This document shows, piece by piece, positions 44,553-53,418 of a DNA stretch of 64,000 bases. The translations under genes were made by a program, and so were the position numbers. Under the pieces are notes generated by a model. It saw only the letters and a program-made list of their open reading frames with translations. It did no database searches and was not told the origin of the DNA. This DNA comes from a virus: positions 102,269 through 166,268 of the IMG/VR virus record IMGVR_UViG_3300020182_000008; one strand, written 5' to 3'. How positions within the stretch are numbered: position 1 is the first letter of the stretch; each line of letters begins with the position of its first letter.

Positions 44553-45317
44553 ATGGCAGTACCAAGTTCAGGACAGTTAGGATTATACGAAGATATTTTT
44601 ACAGCTTTTAATGAACATTCTCAAGGAGATAATTCATTGCACAATGCTTCCACATACGCCGGGTTTTCTACCCCAGACGCTATGTCTGATTTTTATGGGT
44701 ATGTAGATGCAGTTGCACCTTCAGTTACAACAAATGCTGCTACTAGTGTTGGAAGTACTAGTATGACAATAAATGGTAATGTAACTAGCGATGGTGGTGG
44801 AACAATTACAGAAAGGGGATTCTATTTTGGAACCTCTACTACTGCTACCAGTAATACAAAATATGTAGTATCAGGCACCACAGGAGCTTTTTCAAATAGT
44901 AGAGGAGGATTATCAGCTGGTACTTTATATAGAATATTTGCCTTTGCAACTAATGTTGCAGGAACCACAATAGCTGGTAGAGTTGATCAATATACTACAT
45001 TTACAGCTACTTTTTCCCCATCATCCTTTTATGTAAGAATAGGAGGATATCATACTGATAGACACTATTGGTATAATCCAACTTCAGGATGGGTAAATAA
45101 TTCTACTACTACTAGAAGGCATGCTAACCATGGTGGAGTAACTGTTCAATCTGCAACTAATACCCCTAATTTAGGACAAGGTCAACTTACAAATCATCCC
45201 CAAGCCCAAGGTGGATCACCATTTGCATGGGGATGTGTGAATAGAAATAAAACACAACTTTTTTCCACTCAATTTATCTATAATGGTCAAACTAGAGGAG
45301 GTACTTACTCTTGGTAG
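44553..45317 (+). CDS. Fiber-region protein with fibronectin-III-like domain
   Basis: The 254-residue protein has an N-terminal segment (SSGQLGLYEDIFTAFNEHSQ, AMSDFYGY) recalling modules on short adhesion proteins in phage fiber regions. Residues 55-150 look like an FN3/Ig domain: SMTINGNVTSDGGGTITERG, FYFGTST, then the LSAGTLYRIFAFATNVAGTT strand pair. The C-terminus is Trp/Asn/His-rich and could bind carbohydrate. A terminator follows, closing the fiber cluster. Confidence 0.65.
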   Translation: MAVPSSGQLGLYEDIFTAFNEHSQGDNSLHNASTYAGFSTPDAMSDFYGYVDAVAPSVTTNAATSVGSTSMTINGNVTSDGGGTITERGFYFGTSTTATSNTKYVVSGTTGAFSNSRGGLSAGTLYRIFAFATNVAGTTIAGRVDQYTTFTATFSPSSFYVRIGGYHTDRHYWYNPTSGWVNNSTTTRRHANHGGVTVQSATNTPNLGQGQLTNHPQAQGGSPFAWGCVNRNKTQLFSTQFIYNGQTRGGTYSW

Positions 45318-45336
45318 TTTATTAAATAGTAAAAAT

Positions 45337-45362
45337 AGGGAACGCTTGCGTTCCCTTTTTTT
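45337..45362 (+). terminator. Rho-independent terminator closing the fiber cluster
   Basis: The stem AGGGAACG (45337-45344) pairs with CGTTCCCT (45349-45356), followed by a T run to 45362. Confidence 0.92.
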
Positions 45363-45380
45363 GTTCTCGTATATATTTTA

Positions 45381-45390
45381 AATATTTATA
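45381..45390 (+). promoter_or_regulatory. Late-type element AATATTTATA
   Basis: 23 bases before the ATG at 45414, after the fiber-cluster terminator. A weak host-type box (TATATATT, TTG 21 bases upstream) lies just before it. Confidence 0.6.
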
Positions 45391-45413
45391 TTAAATAATT
45401 AATTAAATTCGTT

Positions 45414-45671
45414 ATGGCAATAAAACAAACAAAGGTAACAGAGGAGGAATTAAAGGAACTAGAAAACTTTCAACAAAACATTAACGTTATAACATACCAA
45501 TTAGGACAGTTAGCGTTAAGAAAGTTAAATTTAGAAAAAGAAGAAGAAAATTTGGAAATACGATATGACCAAATACTTCTACAAGAAAAAGAATTGGGCG
45601 ATCGTTTAAAAGAAAAATATGGTAGTGCCCAAATCGATTTAAAAACAGGTGAGATCATACAATCGGAATAA
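45414..45671 (+). CDS. Small coiled-coil protein upstream of the tail sheath
   Basis: The 85-residue protein is almost entirely coiled coil (EEELKELENFQQNINVITYQ, LGQLALRKLNLEKEEENLEI), ending YGSAQIDLKTGEIIQ. From memory, similar small coiled-coil proteins occur near tail genes of T4-like marine phages; no function is recognised. A late-type element is 23 bases upstream. The spacing to the tail sheath is 51 bases with a second element. Confidence 0.65.
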   Translation: MAIKQTKVTEEELKELENFQQNINVITYQLGQLALRKLNLEKEEENLEIRYDQILLQEKELGDRLKEKYGSAQIDLKTGEIIQSE

Positions 45672-45690
45672 TGTTTTTGAACTCCCCTTA

Positions 45691-45700
45691 CATATTTATC
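45691..45700 (+). promoter_or_regulatory. Late-type element CATATTTATC
   Basis: 22 bases before the tail-sheath ATG at 45723. Confidence 0.55.
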
Positions 45701-45722
45701 ATTGATAAAATAACTAATAACA

Positions 45723-47459
45723 ATGGCTGAAACTTTATTATCCCCAGGAGTATTAACACGTGAGAACGATCAATCACTAGTTACTCAAGGACCTATTGTT
45801 GCAGGTTTGGCTTTAGTAGGCCCAACTGTAAAAGGACCTGTTAATGTTCCAACAGTAGTTACTTCATATAGTGACTTCAAAAATAAATTTGGTGGTGCAT
45901 TCGAAAGTGCTAGTATTCGATATGAATATTTAACTTCAATCGCTGTAAACAATTACTTCCAACAAGGTGGTGAGACTGCTTTAATAACTAGAGTTGCATC
46001 TGGTTCTTACACTCCCTCAACCGCTGACGTTAGAGCAATTATGCATGCTGATTCTTCTTCATTCACATTAGAGACAATTTCTCAAGGTGAAATCATGAAC
46101 AACTCAGGTAGTGTATCTACAAGTGGTTCATTAGTAAGTGGTTCAGGTGATAACGTACGTTGGGAAATTGCAGGAATTGATTCAGGAAGTGGTACGTTTA
46201 ATCTACTAGTTCGTGGTGGAAATGACAATTCTAAATCAAAAACAATATTAGAAAGCTGGAATGATTTATCATTAGATCCAAATTCAGACAACTATATCGA
46301 AGCTGTAATTGGTAACCAAACAAGAAACTTCGATACCGATAGTGATGGTAATCAATTTATCCAAACAACTGGATCTTACGTTAATAACAGCCGTTACGTA
46401 AGAGTATCTTCAGTAGGGTTACCAACATTAAACTACTTAGATAACGACGGAAACTTTAAAGCAGAATACACTTCATCTCTACCACAAGTAGGAAGTGGAT
46501 CTTTAGAAGGAGCATTTGCAAATGGTACTGGTAAAATTTATGGAGATGGTGCTAATGCAAACACTAGATTAAAAATGTTTGATGAAATTGATGTTTCATC
46601 TATCCAAGGTCTAGAACCATCTCACTATACAGCCTCACTAGCTCTTCTACAAAATCAAGACGAATACGATTATGAAATCTTATCTATTCCCGGTGTAACA
46701 ATTCAAAACGGATTAGTTGCTGTAAATACAGCGATTGATACGGTTACAGAAAGAGGAGATGCGATTGCCGTAGTTGATACAAGAAATTATGGTTCAACAC
46801 TTAACCAAGCCGTAACTTCCGCTGGAGCTGTTGATTCAAGCTACGCTGCTACATACTGGCCTTGGGTTCAAGTACAATCAGGTGAAACTGGAAAACTAGT
46901 TTGGGCACCTGCTTCTACAGTAATTCCTGGAGTATATGCTACTAACGATAGATTAGGAGCTGAATGGTTCGCACCTGCTGGATTTAACAGAGGTGGTGTA
47001 GGTGGTGTAATCCAAGCTGAAAGAAAATTATCACCAGCTGATCGTGATAAACTGTATTTAGCTAAAGTTAACCCATTAGCTACATTCCCAGGAAATGGAA
47101 CAGTAGCATTTGGACAGAAAACATTACAAACTAAAGCAACTGCCTTAGATAGAGTAAATGTAAGAAGATTGTTAATTGAATTGAAACGTACTATTGGAAA
47201 CATTGGTAAAACGTTACTATTCGAACAAAACACAGCTGCAACTAGAAATAGATTTTTATCACAAGTTAACCCATATCTAGAATCAATACAACAACGTCAA
47301 GGATTGTACACTTATAGAGTGGTAATGGATGATACAAACAACACAGCTGATGTGATTGACAGAAATCAAATGGTAGGACAAATATTCATCCAACCAACTA
47401 AAACAGCTGAATATATAATCTTAGACTTTAATGTAACGCCTACTGGTGTAACATTCTAA
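45723..47459 (+). CDS. gp18: Tail sheath protein (T4 gp18)
   Basis: The 578-residue contractile sheath protein has a family-typical N-terminus LLSPGVLTRENDQSLVTQGP then SYSDFKNKFGG. Its conserved C-terminal domain includes LDRVNVRRLLIELKRTIGNI, then LFEQNTAATRNRFLSQVNPY and VDRNQMVGQIFIQPTKTAE-type sequence ending LDFNVTPTGVTF. It polymerises around the tube encoded directly downstream. A late-type element is 22 bases upstream. Confidence 0.95.
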   Translation: MAETLLSPGVLTRENDQSLVTQGPIVAGLALVGPTVKGPVNVPTVVTSYSDFKNKFGGAFESASIRYEYLTSIAVNNYFQQGGETALITRVASGSYTPSTADVRAIMHADSSSFTLETISQGEIMNNSGSVSTSGSLVSGSGDNVRWEIAGIDSGSGTFNLLVRGGNDNSKSKTILESWNDLSLDPNSDNYIEAVIGNQTRNFDTDSDGNQFIQTTGSYVNNSRYVRVSSVGLPTLNYLDNDGNFKAEYTSSLPQVGSGSLEGAFANGTGKIYGDGANANTRLKMFDEIDVSSIQGLEPSHYTASLALLQNQDEYDYEILSIPGVTIQNGLVAVNTAIDTVTERGDAIAVVDTRNYGSTLNQAVTSAGAVDSSYAATYWPWVQVQSGETGKLVWAPASTVIPGVYATNDRLGAEWFAPAGFNRGGVGGVIQAERKLSPADRDKLYLAKVNPLATFPGNGTVAFGQKTLQTKATALDRVNVRRLLIELKRTIGNIGKTLLFEQNTAATRNRFLSQVNPYLESIQQRQGLYTYRVVMDDTNNTADVIDRNQMVGQIFIQPTKTAEYIILDFNVTPTGVTF

Positions 47460-47473
47460 AAGTTTAAAAATAC

Positions 47474-47483
47474 AATATTTATA
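47474..47483 (+). promoter_or_regulatory. Late-type element AATATTTATA
   Basis: 16 bases before the tail-tube ATG at 47500. No -33 box. Confidence 0.65.
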
Positions 47484-47499
47484 ATAAACATAAATTAAA

Positions 47500-47985
47500 A
47501 TGGCAGTATTAGATCCCAATGAAATAATGTTCACCGCCTTTGAACCCAAAGTGCAAAACAGGTTCATTCTATATGTAGACGGTATTCCCGCTTACTTAAT
47601 CAAGAACGCAACTGCACCTGGATTCGACGCTGGTGAAATCACCTTAGATCATATTAACACTTACCGTAAAGTAAAAGGTAAAGTTCGTTGGAACGATATG
47701 ACTTTAGGTTTATATGATCCTGTAACCCCATCAGGAGCTCAAGCCGTAATGGAATGGGCACGTTTAGCTCACGAATCAGTAACTGGTCGTGACGGATATT
47801 CAGATTTCTACAAGAAAGACTTAACATTAGATATATTAGGTCCTGTAGGAGATGTAGTATCAGAATGGGTGATCAAAGGAGCATACGTTAAAACTGCCAG
47901 TTTCGGTGAATACGATTGGAGTGCAGATGCTGCTATCAATTTAGATATCACCATTGCAATGGATTATTGTATCCTAAACTTCTAA
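47500..47985 (+). CDS. gp19: Tail tube protein (T4 gp19)
   Basis: The 161-residue tube protein has EPKVQNRFILYVDGIPAYLI at residues 14-33, WNDMTLGLYDPVTPSGAQAV, and an end DINLDITIAMDYCILNF-like (AAINLDITIAMDYCILNF). It is the same size as T4 gp19 (163). It builds the inner tail tube with gp18 outside. A terminator follows, so the sheath and tube genes form a unit with a late-type element of their own. Confidence 0.93.
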   Translation: MAVLDPNEIMFTAFEPKVQNRFILYVDGIPAYLIKNATAPGFDAGEITLDHINTYRKVKGKVRWNDMTLGLYDPVTPSGAQAVMEWARLAHESVTGRDGYSDFYKKDLTLDILGPVGDVVSEWVIKGAYVKTASFGEYDWSADAAINLDITIAMDYCILNF

Positions 47986-48013
47986 AAATACCCCAACCCT
48001 CCAACCCTGAATT

Positions 48014-48039
48014 AGGTGTTCCATTTGGAACACCTTTTT
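48014..48039 (+). terminator. Rho-independent terminator after gp19
   Basis: The stem AGGTGTTCC (48014-48022) pairs with GGAACACCT (48027-48035) around an ATTT loop, followed by T residues. Confidence 0.9.
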
Positions 48040-48055
48040 CTATTTCGTATATTTA
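48025..48055 (+). promoter_or_regulatory. Combined promoter: TTG-N20-TATATTTA, also a late-type element
   Basis: TTG at 48025-48027 and TATATTTA at 48048-48055 keep the 20-base gap of the host-type class. The extended TATATTTATA (48048-48057) also fits the late-type element. Confidence 0.6.
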
Positions 48056-48080
48056 TATACACAAATAAGTTATTTATAGT

Positions 48081-48854
48081 ATGGAACAACAAGTTACAGA
48101 AAACAAATTTAAATTTCCCACTGAAGTCGTTGAGTTACCATCTAAAGGATTAATATATCCTAAGGACAACCCACTATCATCCGGCAAGATAGAAATGAAA
48201 TACATGACAGCTAAGGAAGAAGATATCCTTACCAACCAGAATTATATTTCAAAAGGTATAGTGTTGGATAAACTCATTGAATCGCTGATTGTCTCTAAAA
48301 TTAATTATAGAGATTTAATTACAGGAGATAAAAATGCCTTATTAATAGCATCTCGTGTATTAGGTTATGGTAAAGACTATACCTTTAAATCCTTTAATTC
48401 TTCAACAAGTCAAATGGAAGATTTTACAATTGATTTAACAACCCTAGAAGATAAACTATTAGATCCTAATGATCTTAAAGAAAACGGAGTAAATGAATTT
48501 GAATTTACATTACCACATTCAAAAACCACCATTACTTACAAGTTATTAACACATGGTGATGAAAAGGATATAGAAAGGGAAATTAAAGGATTACAAAAAA
48601 TTAATAAAGAAACTTCACCGGAATCCTCAACCCGTTTAAAATACTTAATTACATCAGTAGATGGTGATAGAGAAAAGAAAACAATTAGAGAATTTGTAGA
48701 TACCTACTTATTAGCTAGAGATTCTAGGTCTTTGCGTGAAGAAATTAAACGCATAGCCCCAGATGTAAATTTAATATATACCGGGGAAGATGACGAGGAG
48801 GACATCGTTATCCCCATCAATCTTAACTTTTTTTGGCCTGACGCCCGAATATAG
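48081..48854 (+). CDS. Tail/baseplate-hub assembly protein, zero-frame product (T4 gp26-like)
   Basis: The 257-residue protein contains VVELPSKGLIYPKDNPLSSG then EMKYMTAKEEDILTNQNYIS, the signature of T4-like baseplate-hub assembly proteins of the gp26 type. It ends NLNFFWPDARI. It lies just before a tape-measure gene, where tailed phages encode tail chaperones with a programmed frameshift. At its 3' end a T7 run (48828-48834) precedes an overlapping frame that continues as sensible protein, so a longer fusion is likely (next entry). Hub or tail-assembly chaperone is the most likely role. Confidence 0.75.
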   Translation: MEQQVTENKFKFPTEVVELPSKGLIYPKDNPLSSGKIEMKYMTAKEEDILTNQNYISKGIVLDKLIESLIVSKINYRDLITGDKNALLIASRVLGYGKDYTFKSFNSSTSQMEDFTIDLTTLEDKLLDPNDLKENGVNEFEFTLPHSKTTITYKLLTHGDEKDIEREIKGLQKINKETSPESSTRLKYLITSVDGDREKKTIREFVDTYLLARDSRSLREEIKRIAPDVNLIYTGEDDEEDIVIPINLNFFWPDARI

Positions 48855-49104
48855 GCAAAATCTATTTTCTCAAATACATGAAATTGTATTTCATGGTAAT
48901 GGGGGATATGATTGGCATACCCTATATAATATGCCTATTTGGCTTCGTAATTTTACCTTTAAAAAAATTGAAGAATATTACGAAAAACAAAACGAAGCTA
49001 ATGATAAGCAAAATAATATGCTTAAAAATAATAGCAAAGAAATAGCAAGACCTAATATTAATCCTGCTAATGTATATAATGCATCAGTGCCTACTAAAAA
49101 GTAG
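48790..49104 (+). CDS. Overlapping-frame tail chaperone extension, probably made by frameshift
   Basis: The open frame has an ATG at 48790, but its first 13 residues (MTRRTSLSPSILT) are shadow-like. From 48829 it reads FFGLTPEYRQNLFSQIHEIV then FHGNGGYDWHTLYNMPIWLR and FTFKKIEEYYEKQNEAN, which is convincing helical protein. No other ATG precedes this. A +1 (or -2) shift on the T7 run 48828-48834 would join INLNFF to GLTPEYRQ. I therefore treat it as the second half of a frameshifted tail-assembly chaperone rather than an independent gene. The terminator stem overlaps its stop. Confidence 0.6.
   Translation: MTRRTSLSPSILTFFGLTPEYRQNLFSQIHEIVFHGNGGYDWHTLYNMPIWLRNFTFKKIEEYYEKQNEANDKQNNMLKNNSKEIARPNINPANVYNASVPTKK
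48828..48834 (+). other. T7 slippery run, candidate +1/-2 frameshift site
   Basis: Zero-frame codons are TTT TTT TGG. Slipping forward by one gives TTT TTT then GGC in the downstream frame. A -1 shift would hit TGA almost at once. Confidence 0.55.
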
Positions 49105-49113
49105 GCACTTTTC
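49086..49113 (+). terminator. Stem-loop terminator before the tape measure gene
   Basis: The stem AGTGCCTAC (49086-49094) pairs with GTAGGCACT (49101-49109), followed by a short T run. It overlaps the stop of the chaperone extension. Confidence 0.8.
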
Positions 49114-49122
49114 ATATTTATA
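49113..49122 (+). promoter_or_regulatory. Late-type element CATATTTATA
   Basis: 14 bases before the tape-measure ATG at 49137, right after a stem-loop. Confidence 0.6.
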
Positions 49123-49136
49123 TTATATACCCTTAT

Positions 49137-51311
49137 ATGGCTGACGAAGAAGATAATATTAAAAAGGAGTTTAGATCTGCAGCAGAAGAAACAGCAGCGG
49201 TGTTTGGAAATACCCTAGCTAGTATCTCAGAAGAATATTCTAGAAAATTAAGAGAAGAAGCAGATAACCTTGATGATTTAGGTAAATCTTTATTAAGAAA
49301 TTTTAAAAATGATTTAGCTTCTTTAGGTAGATCTAGTTCAGCTTTATTAGATATCCAAACTAAATTATTAAATGGTAATTTAAAACAACAAGATATAGCT
49401 AAAGCTATTCAATCTATTGATTTAAAAATCAATAAAATTAGAAATGATAGAAATCAACTTGAACTCGAATTTGGTAAACTTTCTAAAAAACAAGAAGAAG
49501 ACTTTACTAAAGCATTATCAATTGCCCAGGAACAGAAAAAATCAATTAAAGAACAAGGTCAAGAATTAGATAATGTTAATAAAAAATTAGGAGTAGCAGG
49601 AACTGCTCTAGGAATTGCTGGAGGAATCCTTAAAAAAATATCAGGCACTAATCCTTTTGAAAATATAGTCTCCTCAGCGGCCGCCGCAAATGCTCAAATT
49701 AAACTTAATAATGAAGAATTAAAAGATTCTTTAAACCTTACAGAAGAAAGAAGAGCAGAACTTACAAAAGAAAATCAAGATTTAAAATCTCAAACAACTG
49801 TTAGAGGTCAAATTGGAAAAAAACTTAAAGAATCCTTAACAGTTACTAACCTAGTAATGGTAGCGGGTGCCGCTATTTTAAAATCTGCACTTGAATTAAA
49901 TAAAGTTCAAACTGAATTTAGAAGATTAACAGGAGAATCAGCATCAAATTTTACAAGTTTTAATGACGCTTTAATTAGTGGTATTGATCAAATTAAAACC
50001 CTAACAGCACTAACAGAACAATTTGGGTTTAATGCTAATGCTGCTTTTGATCAAATTAATATCCAAGAAGCAGCTGAACTAGAAGTATTACTTGGCCTAT
50101 CAGCTGAAGAAGCAGGTTTACTAGCATTTAATGCCCAAGTAAGTGGTGAAAATTTAAAAGATGGAGCTGCTAATGCCTTTAAAGGAGTAAGTCCTTTATT
50201 ATCTCAAAGAAAAATTTTACAAGAAATTGCTAAAGTTTCTCCTTCTATAGCTATGTCTTTTGGTAATAGTAATGAAGAACTAGCTAAGGCTGCTTCTAAT
50301 GCTAAATTATTAGGATTAAATTTAAGCCAAGTAGATAAAATAGCAGGAGGTTTATTAGACATAGAACAATCCCTTACAGCTGAATTTGAAGCTGAAGTTA
50401 TTACTGGAAAACAGTTAAATTTAGAAAGAGCAAGAATGTTTGCTTTAACTAACGATTTAGCAGGGGTAACAAAAGAATTAACTAAACAGGGTATTACCCA
50501 AGAAAGTTTTGCAAAGTCTAATAGAATTGAGCAAGAAGCAGTAGCTGCAGCACTTGGTTTAAGTAGAGATGAATTATCTAAATCTTTACAAGAACAAGCT
50601 ATCCTTAGTGGAATGAGTGCTGAAGAAATTAAAGCTAAAGAAATAGCAGATGCTAAAAGATTAACAGCACAACAACAACTTAATAAAGCAATAGAAAAAA
50701 TGACTGTTGCTCTAGCAGGGCCTGTAGAATTAATGGCTAGTTTGCTTAGTAATTCGGTAGTATTATATACTACTATGGGAATGATTGGAGTTATTATGAC
50801 CCAGTCTATTTTAGGTAGCATGGTTAAGCTTGGTGCAGCACTAATTCCCGTAATTGCAAGAATGGGGTTTCTAGTTGGGTTAAGTGTAGCTGATGCTACT
50901 GCTAAATTAACAGCTTTGTCTGCTGCTACTTTAGGTATAGGAACCATAGTTGCACTTGCAGCGGCAGGTGCTGGTATAGCTTATTTATATAATAAAGTAA
51001 GTGAAGCTAAGTCACAAGGTGTCAATGATGGTATAGCACCATCCTCAAAAGGTCCATTTACTATTACAGATAGCTATGGAGCAACGGCAATCACAGCTAA
51101 AGGAGATGGATTAGCAGTATCACCAAACATCAGAAGAGAGGGTAGAAACGATAGTGCCCCAATCGATTACGAAAAACTAGCAAACGCAATCGCTAAAGGT
51201 GCTGAAAGAGGTACTTCACGTGCTACTGTAGTTACAAATTTAGATGGTGATAGAATATCCACTCGATTACAACCATCACTAGCAGTTAATACTAGAAGAT
51301 ATTCAGTTTAA
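49137..51311 (+). CDS. Tail tape measure protein
   Basis: The 724-residue protein is mostly helical. Its N-terminal 160 residues are coiled coil (SSALLDIQTKLLNGNLKQQD, ELEFGKLSKKQEED). Hydrophobic segments lie near residues 235-250 (LVMVAGAAILKSAL) and 535-625 (SVVLYTTMGMIGVIMTQSIL; ATLGIGTIVALAAAGAGIAY), as usual for tape measures. Position after tube and chaperone and before baseplate genes agrees with T4 gp29. It sets tail length and is extruded on infection. The C-terminus (residues 640-724) is polar and may bind the hub. Confidence 0.82.
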   Translation: MADEEDNIKKEFRSAAEETAAVFGNTLASISEEYSRKLREEADNLDDLGKSLLRNFKNDLASLGRSSSALLDIQTKLLNGNLKQQDIAKAIQSIDLKINKIRNDRNQLELEFGKLSKKQEEDFTKALSIAQEQKKSIKEQGQELDNVNKKLGVAGTALGIAGGILKKISGTNPFENIVSSAAAANAQIKLNNEELKDSLNLTEERRAELTKENQDLKSQTTVRGQIGKKLKESLTVTNLVMVAGAAILKSALELNKVQTEFRRLTGESASNFTSFNDALISGIDQIKTLTALTEQFGFNANAAFDQINIQEAAELEVLLGLSAEEAGLLAFNAQVSGENLKDGAANAFKGVSPLLSQRKILQEIAKVSPSIAMSFGNSNEELAKAASNAKLLGLNLSQVDKIAGGLLDIEQSLTAEFEAEVITGKQLNLERARMFALTNDLAGVTKELTKQGITQESFAKSNRIEQEAVAAALGLSRDELSKSLQEQAILSGMSAEEIKAKEIADAKRLTAQQQLNKAIEKMTVALAGPVELMASLLSNSVVLYTTMGMIGVIMTQSILGSMVKLGAALIPVIARMGFLVGLSVADATAKLTALSAATLGIGTIVALAAAGAGIAYLYNKVSEAKSQGVNDGIAPSSKGPFTITDSYGATAITAKGDGLAVSPNIRREGRNDSAPIDYEKLANAIAKGAERGTSRATVVTNLDGDRISTRLQPSLAVNTRRYSV

Positions 51312-51321
51312 AATATTTATA
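51312..51321 (+). promoter_or_regulatory. Late-type element AATATTTATA
   Basis: 18 bases before the ATG at 51340. Confidence 0.6.
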
Positions 51322-51339
51322 ATAAATAAAATTAAAATT

Positions 51340-51585
51340 ATGGCGATCCTAGGAACAGAAAAAACATCCAATTTAAGTACAGGAGGAGTAAAACCTGATA
51401 ATCTTGATATTTTAAGAGATTCAAACTTACATGATGTAGCTTCTTTAAGTGGTCAAGGTTTACCACAAGTAAATCCTGCAATAACAAAGCTACAACCTGC
51501 TAACCCATCAGATCTTGATTTAAATGGTGGTTTACCTAAAACAGGTACTTATAGAGATAACGCACCTGAGGGGGCATCATTCTAA
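51340..51585 (+). CDS. Small hypothetical tail-region protein
   Basis: The 81-residue protein is rich in Pro, Asn and Asp (LDILRDSNLHDVASLSGQGL then PQVNPAITKLQPANPSDLDL) with little predicted structure. It sits between the tape measure and baseplate genes, with a late-type element 18 bases upstream, and four bases before the next ATG. It is likely a minor baseplate or tail-tip protein by context; there is no homologue I recognise. Confidence 0.55.
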   Translation: MAILGTEKTSNLSTGGVKPDNLDILRDSNLHDVASLSGQGLPQVNPAITKLQPANPSDLDLNGGLPKTGTYRDNAPEGASF

Positions 51586-51588
51586 AAA

Positions 51589-53418
51589 ATGGCTATAAAA
51601 GATCTATATAACGATCCTGATAGCTTTAAGTATAATTCAAAAGGTAATAAGTATACAAAAGATATTAGAGGTGGTGGTTCTTCAGGTCAACCTTTTATAA
51701 AGGCACCTGTACCTGATACCATTGACCAACTTAATAACTTAACTACCGAGGCATTAAGCTTAGACTATCCAATTCGTGGTGGTTCCTATGAGGAGCTAGC
51801 CGCTAGAACGGACTTTGCTCGTATAGATCGTTTTTTATTATCTTACCCTCAAGGTAAAGCATTTTTAGATAAACAAGCCGGGTTAAATTTATCTAACCCT
51901 TTAATGGAATCCCGTCAACAAGGTGGAAGACCAAACACTATGCAATATAGTGATGGTAGAAACCTAATGAAACAAATAGCTGAGGGTGGTACTGGATTCA
52001 GGTACCCACAAGCGGGATTAAATGAGAATGAACTTGGTTACATTGAAAACACATATCAATATGTTGTATCACATAAACCAAAAGATAGAAATAGATTAGT
52101 TGCTTTATATAATTTTAAAGTAAACCCTTCACCTACAGATACATTTGAAGGAGGAGCCATTGCTCGTGAACTAGGAATAAATGATTTAATTGATTCAGAA
52201 TTATTTTTCTACCAAAATGGTCCTGGTTCATTATATGGTTTAGGTAGTACTACAATCCGTACTGCTACAGATGCTAAAAATCGACCCTTACTAACTAAAA
52301 ACGCTCCTAATTTTACTGGTCCCTATTATCAAACTAATTTAGATAATATAGAAGTCCAAGCTAGACCAGTAACCACGTATCAATATTTTAGCACTTTAGG
52401 AGCAAGTAGAATATATCAGTTAGGAGATACTTTAACTGGTGTAAGTCAAGATAATCAAATCCAAAATACTTATCAACAATCTAGTAAAGATTTTATTAGA
52501 GTAGAAAAGGTACCTGAAGTACCCACTACTACACAATACACCCAGCTTGGATATACAATGGGGTATACTACTTTACTAAATCAAAAACCCCAAGGTGAAA
52601 CTAATTCATCCCTTCCTTCTGAAGATTTTAGAAAAAATATTTTAGAACCACAAAAAGTTTTTTCTAGAGATTATAGAAATCGTAATGTAAACATAGCTAC
52701 TAGAGTAGGAATAGGAAACCCTGGCAGTTCTTTACTAGACAGAACTGATATAGCAAATACAAACCCAACTACCCAGGATAAGGTAAATATGTCTCCTTTA
52801 GTAACTAGAGGAAATGATGTCCCTGTTGAAAATGATGGTGAAGTAAGAGATTTAATAAAATTCGCTTTTGAAACATTATCAAATAATAATGATGTAACCA
52901 CCAGAGCTCATTTTAGAGCATTTTTAACTGGATTTAGTGATAGCCATAGTGCACAATGGGATTCAAAACGTTATGCTGGTAGAGGGGAAAATTTCTACAC
53001 ATACCAGGGATTTGATCGTGATGTAAGTTTTAATTTTAAAATTGCACCTCAATCACGTCCTGAATTAAAAGTGTTATATCAAAAATTTAACTTTTTAGTC
53101 TCTTCTCTTTATCCTGATTATACTGGTAATGGATTTATGAGAGGAAACATTACCAAATTAACCATAGGTGAATATTTTTATAGAGTACCTGGAATTATTA
53201 CAGGATTAAATATAACTGTAAATGATGAATATCCTTGGGAAATAAAAATGACCCAACCCGAAGATGGGGCTGATGTAGATATGATGGAATTACCTCAAAT
53301 TTTAGATGTAGCTGTTTCATTTAAACCTATTTTAGATGTTTTACCTAAAAAAGGTAGAAAAGTTCCAATAATAATGACTAACCTTGTTGAAAATAACTTC
53401 TTATCTCAAACATTTTAA
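51589..53418 (+). CDS. Baseplate tail-tube cap/initiator-like protein (T4 gp48/gp54-like)
   Basis: The 609-residue protein's C-terminal 170 residues carry a tube-like domain: DVSFNFKIAPQSRPELKVLY, FNFLVSSLYPDYTGNGFMRG, TIGEYFYRVPGIITGLNITV and ILDVAVSFKPI. That pattern recalls T4 gp48/gp54, which cap the baseplate and start tube polymerisation. T4 also places these genes after the tape measure. The N-terminal 400 residues are Asn/Gly/Pro-rich and unassigned. The family call is moderate. The stop overlaps the next start by one base. Confidence 0.6.
   Translation: MAIKDLYNDPDSFKYNSKGNKYTKDIRGGGSSGQPFIKAPVPDTIDQLNNLTTEALSLDYPIRGGSYEELAARTDFARIDRFLLSYPQGKAFLDKQAGLNLSNPLMESRQQGGRPNTMQYSDGRNLMKQIAEGGTGFRYPQAGLNENELGYIENTYQYVVSHKPKDRNRLVALYNFKVNPSPTDTFEGGAIARELGINDLIDSELFFYQNGPGSLYGLGSTTIRTATDAKNRPLLTKNAPNFTGPYYQTNLDNIEVQARPVTTYQYFSTLGASRIYQLGDTLTGVSQDNQIQNTYQQSSKDFIRVEKVPEVPTTTQYTQLGYTMGYTTLLNQKPQGETNSSLPSEDFRKNILEPQKVFSRDYRNRNVNIATRVGIGNPGSSLLDRTDIANTNPTTQDKVNMSPLVTRGNDVPVENDGEVRDLIKFAFETLSNNNDVTTRAHFRAFLTGFSDSHSAQWDSKRYAGRGENFYTYQGFDRDVSFNFKIAPQSRPELKVLYQKFNFLVSSLYPDYTGNGFMRGNITKLTIGEYFYRVPGIITGLNITVNDEYPWEIKMTQPEDGADVDMMELPQILDVAVSFKPILDVLPKKGRKVPIIMTNLVENNFLSQTF

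Noticed and set aside
48790-48828. Independent translation of the chaperone extension from ATG 48790
   Set aside because: The first 13 residues look like shadow sequence of the upstream gene and an AGGAGG lies after, not before, this ATG; frameshifting from the upstream frame is the better explanation.
50204-50947. 247-residue minus-strand frame inside the tape measure gene
   Set aside because: It lies wholly within a well-supported gene; the antisense of Ala/Leu-rich helical coding commonly stays open. No promoter or domain.
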